Shown here one piece after another: positions 1 to 6,559 of a stretch of 36,548 nucleotides of DNA. The stretch is from Cupriavidus lacunae (lineage in GTDB: Bacteria > Pseudomonadota > Gammaproteobacteria > Burkholderiales > Burkholderiaceae). The translations under genes and the position numbers were made by a program. The stretch lies in assembly GCF_003353055.1 (NCBI RefSeq), contig NZ_QKWJ01000072.1, positions 1-36,548 of the forward strand, read 5' to 3'. Under the pieces are notes generated by a model that saw nothing but the letters and a program-made list of their open reading frames with translations, had not been told where the DNA came from and made no database searches. Positions within the stretch are counted from its first letter, which is position 1. Every line of letters starts with the position of its first letter.

Positions 1-53
1 GAGCGATGGCGAGCCCGGCGTGAAGACGATTTGGCTTGGCCTGAAAGAAGTTC

Positions 54-560
54 ATGTCGCTGCGAAGACTTTGCGAGGATTACGAGCCGTCGATGATGGG
101 GACAATTGTGTATAACCGCATGCGCTATGGGACCTGCTACTTTGGCTTCAATGTCCACGTCGCCTTCGCGGAAACGGTCTTGCACAACGAAGTGGCTGAC
201 CCGAAGCATGGTGGGGTTCGTATTGCCTGTTCGGAGTTCGACCGCTACGTGTTCACCTTTGAGGGCGCGCCATTGAAAGTGGCTGTCCTGCATGGCGTTC
301 CGCTGAAGTCGATCGGTGGTGACGGTTCTCTTTCGACCGTGACCCCCTATTCCCTTCCGCAGCAGTGGTCCCGTGCTGTGCATGACCACGGAGCGGGTGT
401 GGATGGATTTCTGTACATCTCCCGGCACGTCAATACGGAAGAGGCCTTGGTTGTTTTTGAGCGCGCAAAAAAGAAGATCAAGCTCAAGGAAGCGGTGAAG
501 TTCCTGGACTATCCCGGCGCGGCGCGGGTGTTGGCGGATTTCAAGGTACACCCCATCTGA
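54..560 (+). CDS. RES-domain protein (putative NAD-degrading toxin family)
   Basis: A 168-residue protein that matches the RES domain pattern. An Arg-containing segment (YNRMRYG) precedes a YFGF strand, then AFAET with the family Glu around residue 40, and a late YISRH segment with the family Ser around residue 123. Known RES proteins (PF08808) are NAD+ phosphorylase or glycohydrolase toxins, usually paired with an upstream Xre/MbcA/ParS-type antitoxin. An in-frame stop at 42-44 makes 54 the first usable ATG. Another frame is open from the window edge to about position 112 and could be the tail of an upstream partner, but its residues show no recognisable antitoxin motif. The N-terminus is short for the family, so an upstream frameshift is possible. 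Family fairly sure; toxin activity inferred. Confidence 0.72.
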   Translation: MSLRRLCEDYEPSMMGTIVYNRMRYGTCYFGFNVHVAFAETVLHNEVADPKHGGVRIACSEFDRYVFTFEGAPLKVAVLHGVPLKSIGGDGSLSTVTPYSLPQQWSRAVHDHGAGVDGFLYISRHVNTEEALVVFERAKKKIKLKEAVKFLDYPGAARVLADFKVHPI

Positions 561-1245
561 AGTCTCGCGTCCGGCCGGATATTGAGCGGGGGCTTCGGTC
601 TCATTGTGGAAGAGCAAGTGCGGTACTACGCAGTTGACTCAAAACTAGAGCGAAAATGCGGCACTAGCACCTAGCGGTTACGCCGAGGACGCGAGTGAAC
701 GGTAGCTTCGGCCAGATTCTGTTGAAAGACTCCCTCCTTGCAGTTGTCGGATTGGCTCGCGAAAAGTCGGCCTCTCAGATCGCTCTACAAACCGCTCATG
801 AACACGGTTAGGGGTTGGAGGACACCCTAAAAACCTGGTTGGGACGTTGGTCGGGGAGTTTTTCAATAGAATGGCCGATGTCGCAACGTTCACGGGCGCA
901 AATGGAAGGACAGCTTACTGAGCGGAGCCGACGTCTGAGTGTCTGAGCAACGGTGCGAGCGAATGACGCTTCATGGCCGATCGCCGACCTCGATGAAGCC
1001 AGCAGGGATAGCCGCGCACACGCTCACGGCGCGAGCATGATCCTCCCAGTGAGATCCGCCATGCGTGGTGACAATCCTCGTTCGATCAAGACGCAGGCTA
1101 TTGCGTCCTTATACGCCACGGTTTCCTTCATCGCGTGCTACTGGTAGATCGCGTGCAGATTTCCCTTGTTGGAAAAACCATCACGCACGCGACCGTGCGC
1201 GAAGCCCCGTGATGCCGGTCCTTGTCTCGGATTGCCCGCCTGCTG
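561..1245. other. Region without a convincing gene
   Basis: About 685 bases between the RES gene and the 142-residue gene. Short open frames occur on both strands (for example 678-893 minus and 953-1147 plus), but they have shadow-like composition, no good ribosome binding site and no family resemblance. The stretch may hold remnants of a decayed mobile element. I see no RNA gene or strong terminator. Confidence 0.5.
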
Positions 1246-1674
1246 TCAGGCCATTTCACTGGCAGCTTCGCCAGCCAGCGCGACTTCCGTCTCGTCGGAC
1301 ACCGTGCTTTCCGCTATCGCGTTGTCGTCTTCGGAAACCATGTCGCCCAGACCGATGACGACCGTGATATTCGGCGTCCAGTTCTTGCGGTCGGTGCTGA
1401 CCTCTGCAAACGTGGTCACCGTTACGGTGTAGCCCTGCGCTCTGAGGTCGTCGGCTAGCCGTTGCGCGCGCGGTTCCAGCGCTGCTTGCGGATTGTCTTC
1501 GTTGATGTCGAGTACCAGTCTGGTCTCGAATTCTTCCTTGCCCCTCTGGATTGCCGTTTGCATTGCCTTGAGTTGCTTGTTCGCGAGCGCGACGAGCTTG
1601 CTGTACCTGGACTCTTCCTGGCTGGCGCGCAGTGCCTTGGCGGCGTTGATGATTTCGGTTCGGTCCACGAACAT
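1246..1674 (-). CDS. Hypothetical protein, probable SOS-regulated gene
   Basis: A 142-residue protein of unrecognised family. The N-terminal half is rich in charged and Ala/Gln residues and probably helical (RASQEESRYSKLVALANKQL and following). The middle reads like an alternating alpha/beta fold (ETRLVLDINED, then QGYTVTVTTFAEV and NITVVIGLG), and the tail is acidic. The ATG at 1674 has an AAAGG ribosome binding site about seven bases upstream. A LexA-type operator lies 85 bases upstream over a plausible promoter, so induction by DNA damage is likely. The gene stands alone between the RES region and the glutathione S-transferase cassette. That it is a gene is well supported; function unknown. 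Confidence 0.72.
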   Translation of the reverse strand: MFVDRTEIINAAKALRASQEESRYSKLVALANKQLKAMQTAIQRGKEEFETRLVLDINEDNPQAALEPRAQRLADDLRAQGYTVTVTTFAEVSTDRKNWTPNITVVIGLGDMVSEDDNAIAESTVSDETEVALAGEAASEMA

Positions 1675-1758
1675 AATTGCCTTTCGAGGTGAAGGAGAAA
1701 GCGCAGGCGCCGCACGGGCTTGACTTCAGGAGCCAGCTTTTCTGGGATGCGACGGCAA

Positions 1759-1774
1759 CTGTATAAATATACAG
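1759..1774 (-). promoter_or_regulatory. LexA/SOS box over a probable promoter
   Basis: The 16 bases read CTGT-ATAAATAT-ACAG, an exact match to the CTGT-N8-ACAG consensus. Dyad symmetry extends one base further on each side. On the minus strand a TTGCCA -35-like hexamer lies at 1790-1795, 16-18 bases from TGTATA/TATATT inside the box, so LexA would cover the -10 element, as at umuDC. The only gene placed to use it is the leftward 142-residue ORF starting at 1674. Confidence 0.72.
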
Positions 1775-1783
1775 TGCTCGCCG

Positions 1784-1935
1784 GCTAACTGGCAAGGAGC
1801 AAAGGGTGAAAGTCCCTGACAGCGGAAGATCTACCTCTCCTGGCTCCGGCTGAGGCTGGGTAGCTTGTAGGTGCCGGATTCAGGCCGTCAGCCGTAAGGG
1901 AGCAACCGGCTGCTCAAGTCCAAACGTCATGACGA
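1784..1935 (+). ncRNA. Possible 5' remnant of a group II intron
   Basis: The segment contains AGGGTGAAAGTCCCT at about 1802-1816, a sequence typical of domain I of bacterial group II introns. A further part (CAGCCGTAAGGGAGCAACCGG, about 1889-1908) also resembles intron domain I. No reverse transcriptase ORF or domain V/VI follows before the glutathione S-transferase gene, so only a truncated 5' end could be present. This rests on remembered motif resemblance, with no structure calculation. Confidence 0.3.
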
Positions 1936-2104
1936 CCAAGTTGAGAGGAGCCGACCGGCGCCTTACGACCCCAAAGCGGCCGGCCGGTTCGCCGAAGCAG
2001 GCGGCTGCATCTGCCAAGCAGACATTCCCTCTTTTTGCAGTCCCGGCTCGTGGCGCCGATCTGTCGCGTTGAAGCTAACTTGAGCTTTGGCTTTGATGTA
2101 AGCA
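1936..2104. other. Intergenic, no gene seen
   Basis: Spacer between the intron-like stretch and the glutathione S-transferase stop. Open frames here are short and unsupported. No U-tract terminator was found after the leftward three-gene cassette. Confidence 0.4.
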
Positions 2105-2791
2105 CTATCGGATATCCGGTGCGGGTATCGTGGACACGCCCTGGGCCAGCGCGGCCTGGTGCTGCACCTCAAGCGCCTTTCGATACCCGTCGCGTTGCTG
2201 CAATCGCGCCCAGTAGGCCGCAACGGCCGGGGTGAAGTGATTGCTCAGGTCCAGATGCGTGGCGAGTAGCAGCGCGTAGGCGACGGACACGTCGGCTGCG
2301 GTGAAGCGTCCGGCGCAAAGAAATTCGCGTGTCGCGAGCACAGGCTCCAAGCTGCGCAGCCGCGCGAGGAACCATCGGGCGTAGTCGTCCGCCACCTGCG
2401 GCTGGCGACGCTCTGCGGGCTCGAAGTACCGATAGCGCAATACCAGCGTCTGCGGAAAGGTCAGCGTTGCTTCACCGAAATGCAGGGCATTCAGATAGGC
2501 GCCGTAGTCCGGCTCGTCGACGGCCACGTCCATCGCGCCCGGCGAGAACCGCGCAGCCAGGTACTGGCAGATTGCCGCCGACTCGGTCATCAACTGCGCA
2601 CCCTCTGCGAGCGCGGGCACCGTCCCCAGCGGGTTGACAGCCAAATAGCTGCGCTGCTGCGAACGAGGCGGAAAGGGGAGCACCTGGAGGTCGTATGACA
2701 CGCCGATCTCTTCCAACATCCACAGCGGCCTGAACGAGCGAGCGCTCAGGCAGTGATACAGGGTCAGCACGGGGCGATTCTCCGCAGTCAT
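2105..2791 (-). CDS. Glutathione S-transferase family protein
   Basis: A 228-residue protein of standard GST length. The N-terminal thioredoxin-like domain (about 8-85) has LYHCLSARSFRPLWMLEE, where the early Cys/Ser residues are candidate glutathione-activating residues, the cis-Pro loop NPLGTVPAL, and the TESAAI glutathione gamma-glutamyl binding motif. The C-terminal helical domain includes FTAADVSVAYALLLA, matching the GST N-capping box region. It is the third gene of a leftward cassette, starting nine bases after the aldo/keto reductase stop, so co-transcription is very likely. Cytosolic conjugation or reduction of electrophiles fits its redox neighbours; the substrate cannot be named. 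Confidence 0.92.
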   Translation of the reverse strand: MTAENRPVLTLYHCLSARSFRPLWMLEEIGVSYDLQVLPFPPRSQQRSYLAVNPLGTVPALAEGAQLMTESAAICQYLAARFSPGAMDVAVDEPDYGAYLNALHFGEATLTFPQTLVLRYRYFEPAERRQPQVADDYARWFLARLRSLEPVLATREFLCAGRFTAADVSVAYALLLATHLDLSNHFTPAVAAYWARLQQRDGYRKALEVQHQAALAQGVSTIPAPDIR

Positions 2792-2800
2792 CGATTCCTC

Positions 2801-3943
2801 CTACGCGCTGTGATCGACGACTTTCATCTGCATGGCGTTCATGCGACCGCCATGCACCGTCAGCTTCGCCAAGGCAGTGTCGATCTCTCGCAGGTCGGTC
2901 GACGAAAGCGGCAGAGCGACGGCCTGCAGGTTTTCCGCGAAGTGGGCAGGACTTCGGGTGCCGGGGATCGGCACGATCCAGGGTTTTTGCGCCAGCAGCC
3001 ATGCCAGCGCCACCTGCGCAGGCGTTGCGTTCTTCCGCACGGCGACGCGCTTCAGGAGATCGAGGAAGGGCTTGTTAGCGGCGATGTTCTCCGGGGAGAA
3101 GCGGTCGAAGCCAGAGCGCAGGTCGCTCTTCGGATCGAGCTTCGTGCTCGCATCGATCTTCCCGGTCAGGTAGCCCATGCCCACGGGTCCCCACGGCACA
3201 AAACCGATGCCCAGCTCTTCGCAAGCCTGGAGCACCCCGTTGTGCTCCGGATCCCGGTTCATCACGGAATACTCGGTCTGGACCGCCGTCACCGACTGCA
3301 CTGCGTGGGCGCGTCGAATGGTTTTGGCACTCGCCTCCGACAGCCCGAAATGCAAGACCTTGCCTTGCGCGATCAGGTCCTTAATCGTGCCGGCGACATC
3401 TTCGATCGGAACCGCCGGGTCCACGCGGTGCTGGTAGTAGAGATCGATGCGGTCGGTCTTGAGTCGCTTCAGCGATGCCTCGACCACCTTCCTTACGTGC
3501 TCGGGACGGCTGTTCAGCGCGCCGTTGTTGTCCATGTCGAAGCCGAACTTCGATGCGATCACTACCTGGTCGCGGATGGGTGCGAGTGCCTCACCCACCA
3601 GCTCTTCGCTGGTGAAAGGGCCATAGACTTCTGCCGTATCGAAGAACGTGATCCCGCGCTCATGAGCATTGCGCAGCAGCGCGATCGCCTGGCCCTTGTC
3701 AGCAGGCGAGCCGTAGTTGGCGCTGATGCTCATGCACCCGGCACCAAGTGCCGAGACTTCGAGATTGCCGAGTTTTCGCTGGGTCATGATGGTTGGTCCT
3801 TTGGTTTGTGCGGTTGCGGCCCAAGCCCTTGGTGCGAGTGTCAGTCCTACGCCGATGAAGGCCGTGGTGATCAACAGATCGCGCCGCGTCAGAGCCGACG
3901 CCGACGTCGAGCTCGATTGGGCGGGTTGGATCGAGTTGTTCAT
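2801..3943 (-). CDS. Tat-exported aldo/keto reductase
   Basis: A 380-residue NAD(P)H-dependent oxidoreductase. I chose ATG 3943 because AAGGA lies just upstream and translation then begins with a Tat signal: Arg20-Arg21 in TRRDLL, a hydrophobic stretch, and PRAWAA as a likely cleavage region. The longer open frame upstream overlaps the neighbouring gene and has shadow composition. Catalytic tetrad residues are visible: Asp in FFDTAEVYG, Tyr in the same motif, Lys in ASKFGF and His in YYQHRVD. The C-terminal cofactor region includes PIPGTRS. It resembles the AKR group acting on aldehydes or ketones. It sits 31 bases after the flavin oxidoreductase and just before the GST gene, as the middle gene of an operon. 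Export through Tat is inferred from the signal. Confidence 0.92.
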   Translation of the reverse strand: MNNSIQPAQSSSTSASALTRRDLLITTAFIGVGLTLAPRAWAATAQTKGPTIMTQRKLGNLEVSALGAGCMSISANYGSPADKGQAIALLRNAHERGITFFDTAEVYGPFTSEELVGEALAPIRDQVVIASKFGFDMDNNGALNSRPEHVRKVVEASLKRLKTDRIDLYYQHRVDPAVPIEDVAGTIKDLIAQGKVLHFGLSEASAKTIRRAHAVQSVTAVQTEYSVMNRDPEHNGVLQACEELGIGFVPWGPVGMGYLTGKIDASTKLDPKSDLRSGFDRFSPENIAANKPFLDLLKRVAVRKNATPAQVALAWLLAQKPWIVPIPGTRSPAHFAENLQAVALPLSSTDLREIDTALAKLTVHGGRMNAMQMKVVDHSA

Positions 3944-3974
3944 GGTGAATCCTTGAATGGGTGGCGGATCACGT

Positions 3975-5063
3975 TCAGACTGGGACCCAGTTCTGAAGCC
4001 AGTACGCGTACGGCGTGGGCAACACCTGGGTCTTTGCGCCGAGCTCGCGCGCAGCGGTGTTCGGCCAATGCGGGTTGTCGAGAAGTCGCCTGGCCAGCAT
4101 GACGAATGCGACCTTGCCCTTGCGCACGAAGCTGTCCGCTTCTTTCGCATTTGTGATCAACCAGCTTGTCGTCACCTCAAGGCCTGTCTCGTCGCGCACG
4201 TTCCCTGCAGTCTCGACGAGGAGGTTCGCCGCCCACGGAACAGGTGCGAGCGTCGAGAAACCGATGCCGACATCGACAAGATCGAGCCCTTCGGCCTTTA
4301 GCCATTTGAGAACCTGAATGGCTTCGGGCAGATTTCTGTCGTCCTGTCTGTCGAACTCAAGCACGCCGACCCTGGCAGTCAACGGCAGATCGGCGGGCCA
4401 GACGCGGCGCACGGCCGCGACGGTCTCGACAAGGAAGCGCGCGCGGTTCTCGAGGCTCCCGCCATAGGCGTCATCACGCTTGTTGGAGTGATGGGAAAGG
4501 AAGTTCTGCGCCAAAAAGCCGTGGGCGAAATGAAGCTCGATCCACTTGAAGCCGGCTTCACGAGCGCGCTGCGCAGCGTCAGCAAAGTCCTGCTGCACGC
4601 GCCGAATGTCTTTGACGCTCATGGCGCGAGGAACATGCGCTTGCTCGGGAATCAGCGGCACGGCCGATGGAGCAATTGGCTCCCACACACGCGGATCGTT
4701 GGCGGGCATCGGAGCACCGCCTTCCCATGGCGGCGTGCAGCCCGCCTTGCGGCCCGCATGAGCGAGTTGGATGCCAGGGACGGCGCCAGCGTCAGAGATC
4801 GCGCCGGCAATGGTGGCCACACCGGCCGTGTGAGTATCGCTCCAGAGGCCAAGATCCCCGGGGGTGATTCGCCCCTCGGGCGAAACAGCCGTAGCCTCCA
4901 CGACGACCAGCCCTGCGCCTCCGCGCGCGAGCCCCGTGTAGTGAGGCAGATGCCAGTCGGTGACGCTCCCGTCGATTGCACTGTACTGGCACATCGGCGA
5001 TGCAGCGATGCGATTCCGGAGGGTGACTCCGTTGAGGGTGAAGCTGTCGAACAAACCTGGCAT
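3975..5063 (-). CDS. Old yellow enzyme family NADH:flavin oxidoreductase (XenA/YqjM-like)
   Basis: A 362-residue FMN-dependent ene-reductase. ATG 5063 is chosen because AAGGAG lies eight bases upstream and the protein then begins MPGLFDSFTL as in the family; the upstream extension has no support. Features seen: NRIAASPMCQYS with Cys25, the flavin-tuning Cys of the XenA/YqjM class; GGAGLVVVEATAV; IQLAHAGRKA with the His of the active site; and HFAHGFLAQNFLSHHSNKR with YGGS. XenA-type enzymes reduce activated alkenes and nitro compounds using NAD(P)H. First gene of the leftward cassette; a LysR gene diverges 93 bases away and probably controls it. Soluble and complete; exact substrate unknown. 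Confidence 0.93.
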   Translation of the reverse strand: MPGLFDSFTLNGVTLRNRIAASPMCQYSAIDGSVTDWHLPHYTGLARGGAGLVVVEATAVSPEGRITPGDLGLWSDTHTAGVATIAGAISDAGAVPGIQLAHAGRKAGCTPPWEGGAPMPANDPRVWEPIAPSAVPLIPEQAHVPRAMSVKDIRRVQQDFADAAQRAREAGFKWIELHFAHGFLAQNFLSHHSNKRDDAYGGSLENRARFLVETVAAVRRVWPADLPLTARVGVLEFDRQDDRNLPEAIQVLKWLKAEGLDLVDVGIGFSTLAPVPWAANLLVETAGNVRDETGLEVTTSWLITNAKEADSFVRKGKVAFVMLARRLLDNPHWPNTAARELGAKTQVLPTPYAYWLQNWVPV

Positions 5064-5137
5064 TTCAAGACTCCTTAGTGGAGTCCAATGTAGGTTTCGG
5101 CTTCTGAAAGAAAAATGGCCTAGCGCTGCATGCTTTA

Positions 5138-5152
5138 TGAAGCTATGCTTCA
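5138..5152. promoter_or_regulatory. Candidate LysR operator palindrome
   Basis: A perfect inverted repeat, TGAAGC-TAT-GCTTCA, lies four bases before the LysR ATG at 5157, in the 93-base gap between it and the divergent oxidoreductase. A short interrupted palindrome here fits LysR binding and autoregulation, and bound protein could also block initiation at the regulator's own start. Protein binding is inferred. Confidence 0.5.
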
Positions 5153-5156
5153 AAGT

Positions 5157-6053
5157 ATGAAACTTAAACAGCTCGACGGCCTAGTGGCGTTCTGGAAAGT
5201 TGCGGAGCACCGAGGATTCACCGCAGCGGCCGCCGAGCTGGAGGTTTCCCCCTCGGCGCTTAGCCAAGCCATACGGCAACTGGAGACGCGCCTTGGCGTT
5301 CTGCTGCTGCACCGGACGACCCGAAGTGTGAGCCTTACCGAGGCGGGCGAGATATATCTTGCGCGAGTTGGTCCAGCGCTCGGGCAGGTTGTTGAGGCCG
5401 GCGAGGAACTGAACGTCCTTCAGGGCAGGCCGTCGGGAATACTTCGCCTCAATGCGGCTCGGATTTCGATCGCGATGGTGCTGCAGCCGATGCTGGCTGG
5501 GTTTCTCAAGGCGAACCCGCATGTCCAGCTTGAACTTACGAATGACGAAGGCTTCGTGGACATCGTGGAACGCGGCTTCGACGCCGGCATCCGCCTTGGC
5601 GAAAGTGTTCAGCGCGACATGATCGCCGTGCCTCTAGGCGGGCCGATCAGCGTTGCCGTCGTCGCGTCACCGGCGTATCTGGCAAACAACCCGGCACCCG
5701 TTCATCCGGACGATCTGGCGGACCACAACTGTGTCCGCTTTCGCTTTGCCGGGACCGGGGCGATCCACAAATGGGAGTTCCTGATGAAGGACCGACTCGT
5801 GGAGTACGAAGTCGCGGGCAACCTGACGATCAGCGACACGATCTTCAGCGTTGAGGCCGCGCTCGAAGGGGTTGGGCTTGCCTACACATTCGAGCAGCTC
5901 GCGCTGCCTCACATCAAGGCGAAACGGCTGAAGCGGGTCCTGGTTCCGTTCTCGCCAACCTTCCCAGGCTTCTATCTCTACTATCCAAGCCGGCGCAACC
6001 AGTCGACCAAGCTCAAAGCGCTGGTGGAGTACGTCAGTGGTCGACGCTCTTGA
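5157..6053 (+). CDS. LysR-family transcriptional regulator
   Basis: A 298-residue regulator of usual LysR length. Residues about 1-60 form the winged helix-turn-helix (LDGLVAFWKVAEHRGFTAAA, then EVSPSALSQAIRQLETRLG and LLHRTTRSVSLTEAG). A helical linker and a periplasmic-binding-protein-like effector domain (about 90-295) follow. ATG 5157 (MKLKQLDG) is the family-like start; an in-frame ATG at 5130 would add nine atypical residues. No strong ribosome binding site is seen before 5157. Divergent orientation from the ene-reductase operon, with a palindrome in between, suggests it controls that cassette in response to an electrophile or a quinone-like compound; the inducer is unknown. Confidence 0.93.
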   Translation: MKLKQLDGLVAFWKVAEHRGFTAAAAELEVSPSALSQAIRQLETRLGVLLLHRTTRSVSLTEAGEIYLARVGPALGQVVEAGEELNVLQGRPSGILRLNAARISIAMVLQPMLAGFLKANPHVQLELTNDEGFVDIVERGFDAGIRLGESVQRDMIAVPLGGPISVAVVASPAYLANNPAPVHPDDLADHNCVRFRFAGTGAIHKWEFLMKDRLVEYEVAGNLTISDTIFSVEAALEGVGLAYTFEQLALPHIKAKRLKRVLVPFSPTFPGFYLYYPSRRNQSTKLKALVEYVSGRRS

Positions 6054-6313
6054 TGCGATGGATTTCGTCGCCGACTGCTCGAAGGTGCAAGCGGTCAGAC
6101 GCTGACCTTGCACGGCCGCCCGCTCATGGCCGAACCTGCCCACCGTAACCAGGACTGCATCGGCCCTCACACCCCGCAGATCGGCAAAAGGCCAAAGAAA
6201 AATGCCCTCCATACATCGGAGGGCAGACAGTACAGGAAAGGACGCAGGCTTCTGGCCCGCAGCCGGCAATGGTACCCCCACGACCGCGCGTGGCGATCGG
6301 GGGGGGGGGGCGG
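6054..6313. other. Intergenic gap with a G12 tract
   Basis: No convincing gene lies between the LysR stop and the stop of the leftward 81-residue gene. The gap holds the minus-strand terminator at 6197-6224 and a run of twelve G at 6299-6310, immediately beyond the stop of the 81-residue gene. A short phrase after the LysR stop (DAMDFVADC in translation) weakly recalls IS3-family transposases but is too short to call. Confidence 0.5.
6197..6224 (-). terminator. Rho-independent terminator of the leftward module
   Basis: On the minus strand GCCCTCC and GGAGGGC pair perfectly around a seven-base loop, followed directly by ATTTTTC. It lies about 90 bases beyond the stop of the 81-residue gene and so would end the long leftward operon that starts near 13.3 kb. 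Confidence 0.8.
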
Positions 6314-6559
6314 CTAGCGGCTTGCCGGCCGGCGCGGCCCGATTGGGCGCGACAACAGCGTGGTCACCGCGCCACCAACGCACCAGCCATCCAGATTGTC
6401 CTCAAAGATGCCGTGGACAAGCCGATCCAGGCAGATCACCTCGATGCCGTCCGCTTCGACGGTGCCGAGGATGTTTGCCACGGTCGTGCCGCGGGTACCA
6501 CGGCGCTTCACGGTGGCCACACCCTCGCCAATGGCGATCGTGCAATCTTCAGTTTTCAT
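6314..6559 (-). CDS. Hypothetical small protein, coupled to the methylase/helicase
   Basis: An 81-residue protein with no family I recognise. It begins MKTEDCTIAIGEGVATVKRRG, which looks like a small beta-rich N-terminus, and contains EVICLDRLVHGIFEDN and GWCVGGAV. Its ATG overlaps the stop of the large gene in the ATGA arrangement, so the two are very probably translated together and may work together. It is the last gene before the terminator. The stop lies right at a G12 tract, so slippage there would not alter the product. Confidence 0.7.
   Translation of the reverse strand: MKTEDCTIAIGEGVATVKRRGTRGTTVANILGTVEADGIEVICLDRLVHGIFEDNLDGWCVGGAVTTLLSRPIGPRRPASR

Noticed and set aside
1256..1795. 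179-residue minus frame overlapping the 142-residue gene
   Set aside because: Arg/Gln/Gly-rich shadow composition and no ribosome binding site; its first codons cross the SOS box.
2753..4102. 449-residue plus-strand ORF
   Set aside because: Antisense to the aldo/keto reductase and glutathione S-transferase, whose motifs are unmistakable.
6054..6110. IS3-transposase remnant after the LysR gene
   Set aside because: Only about nine residues are suggestive, which is too short to distinguish from chance.
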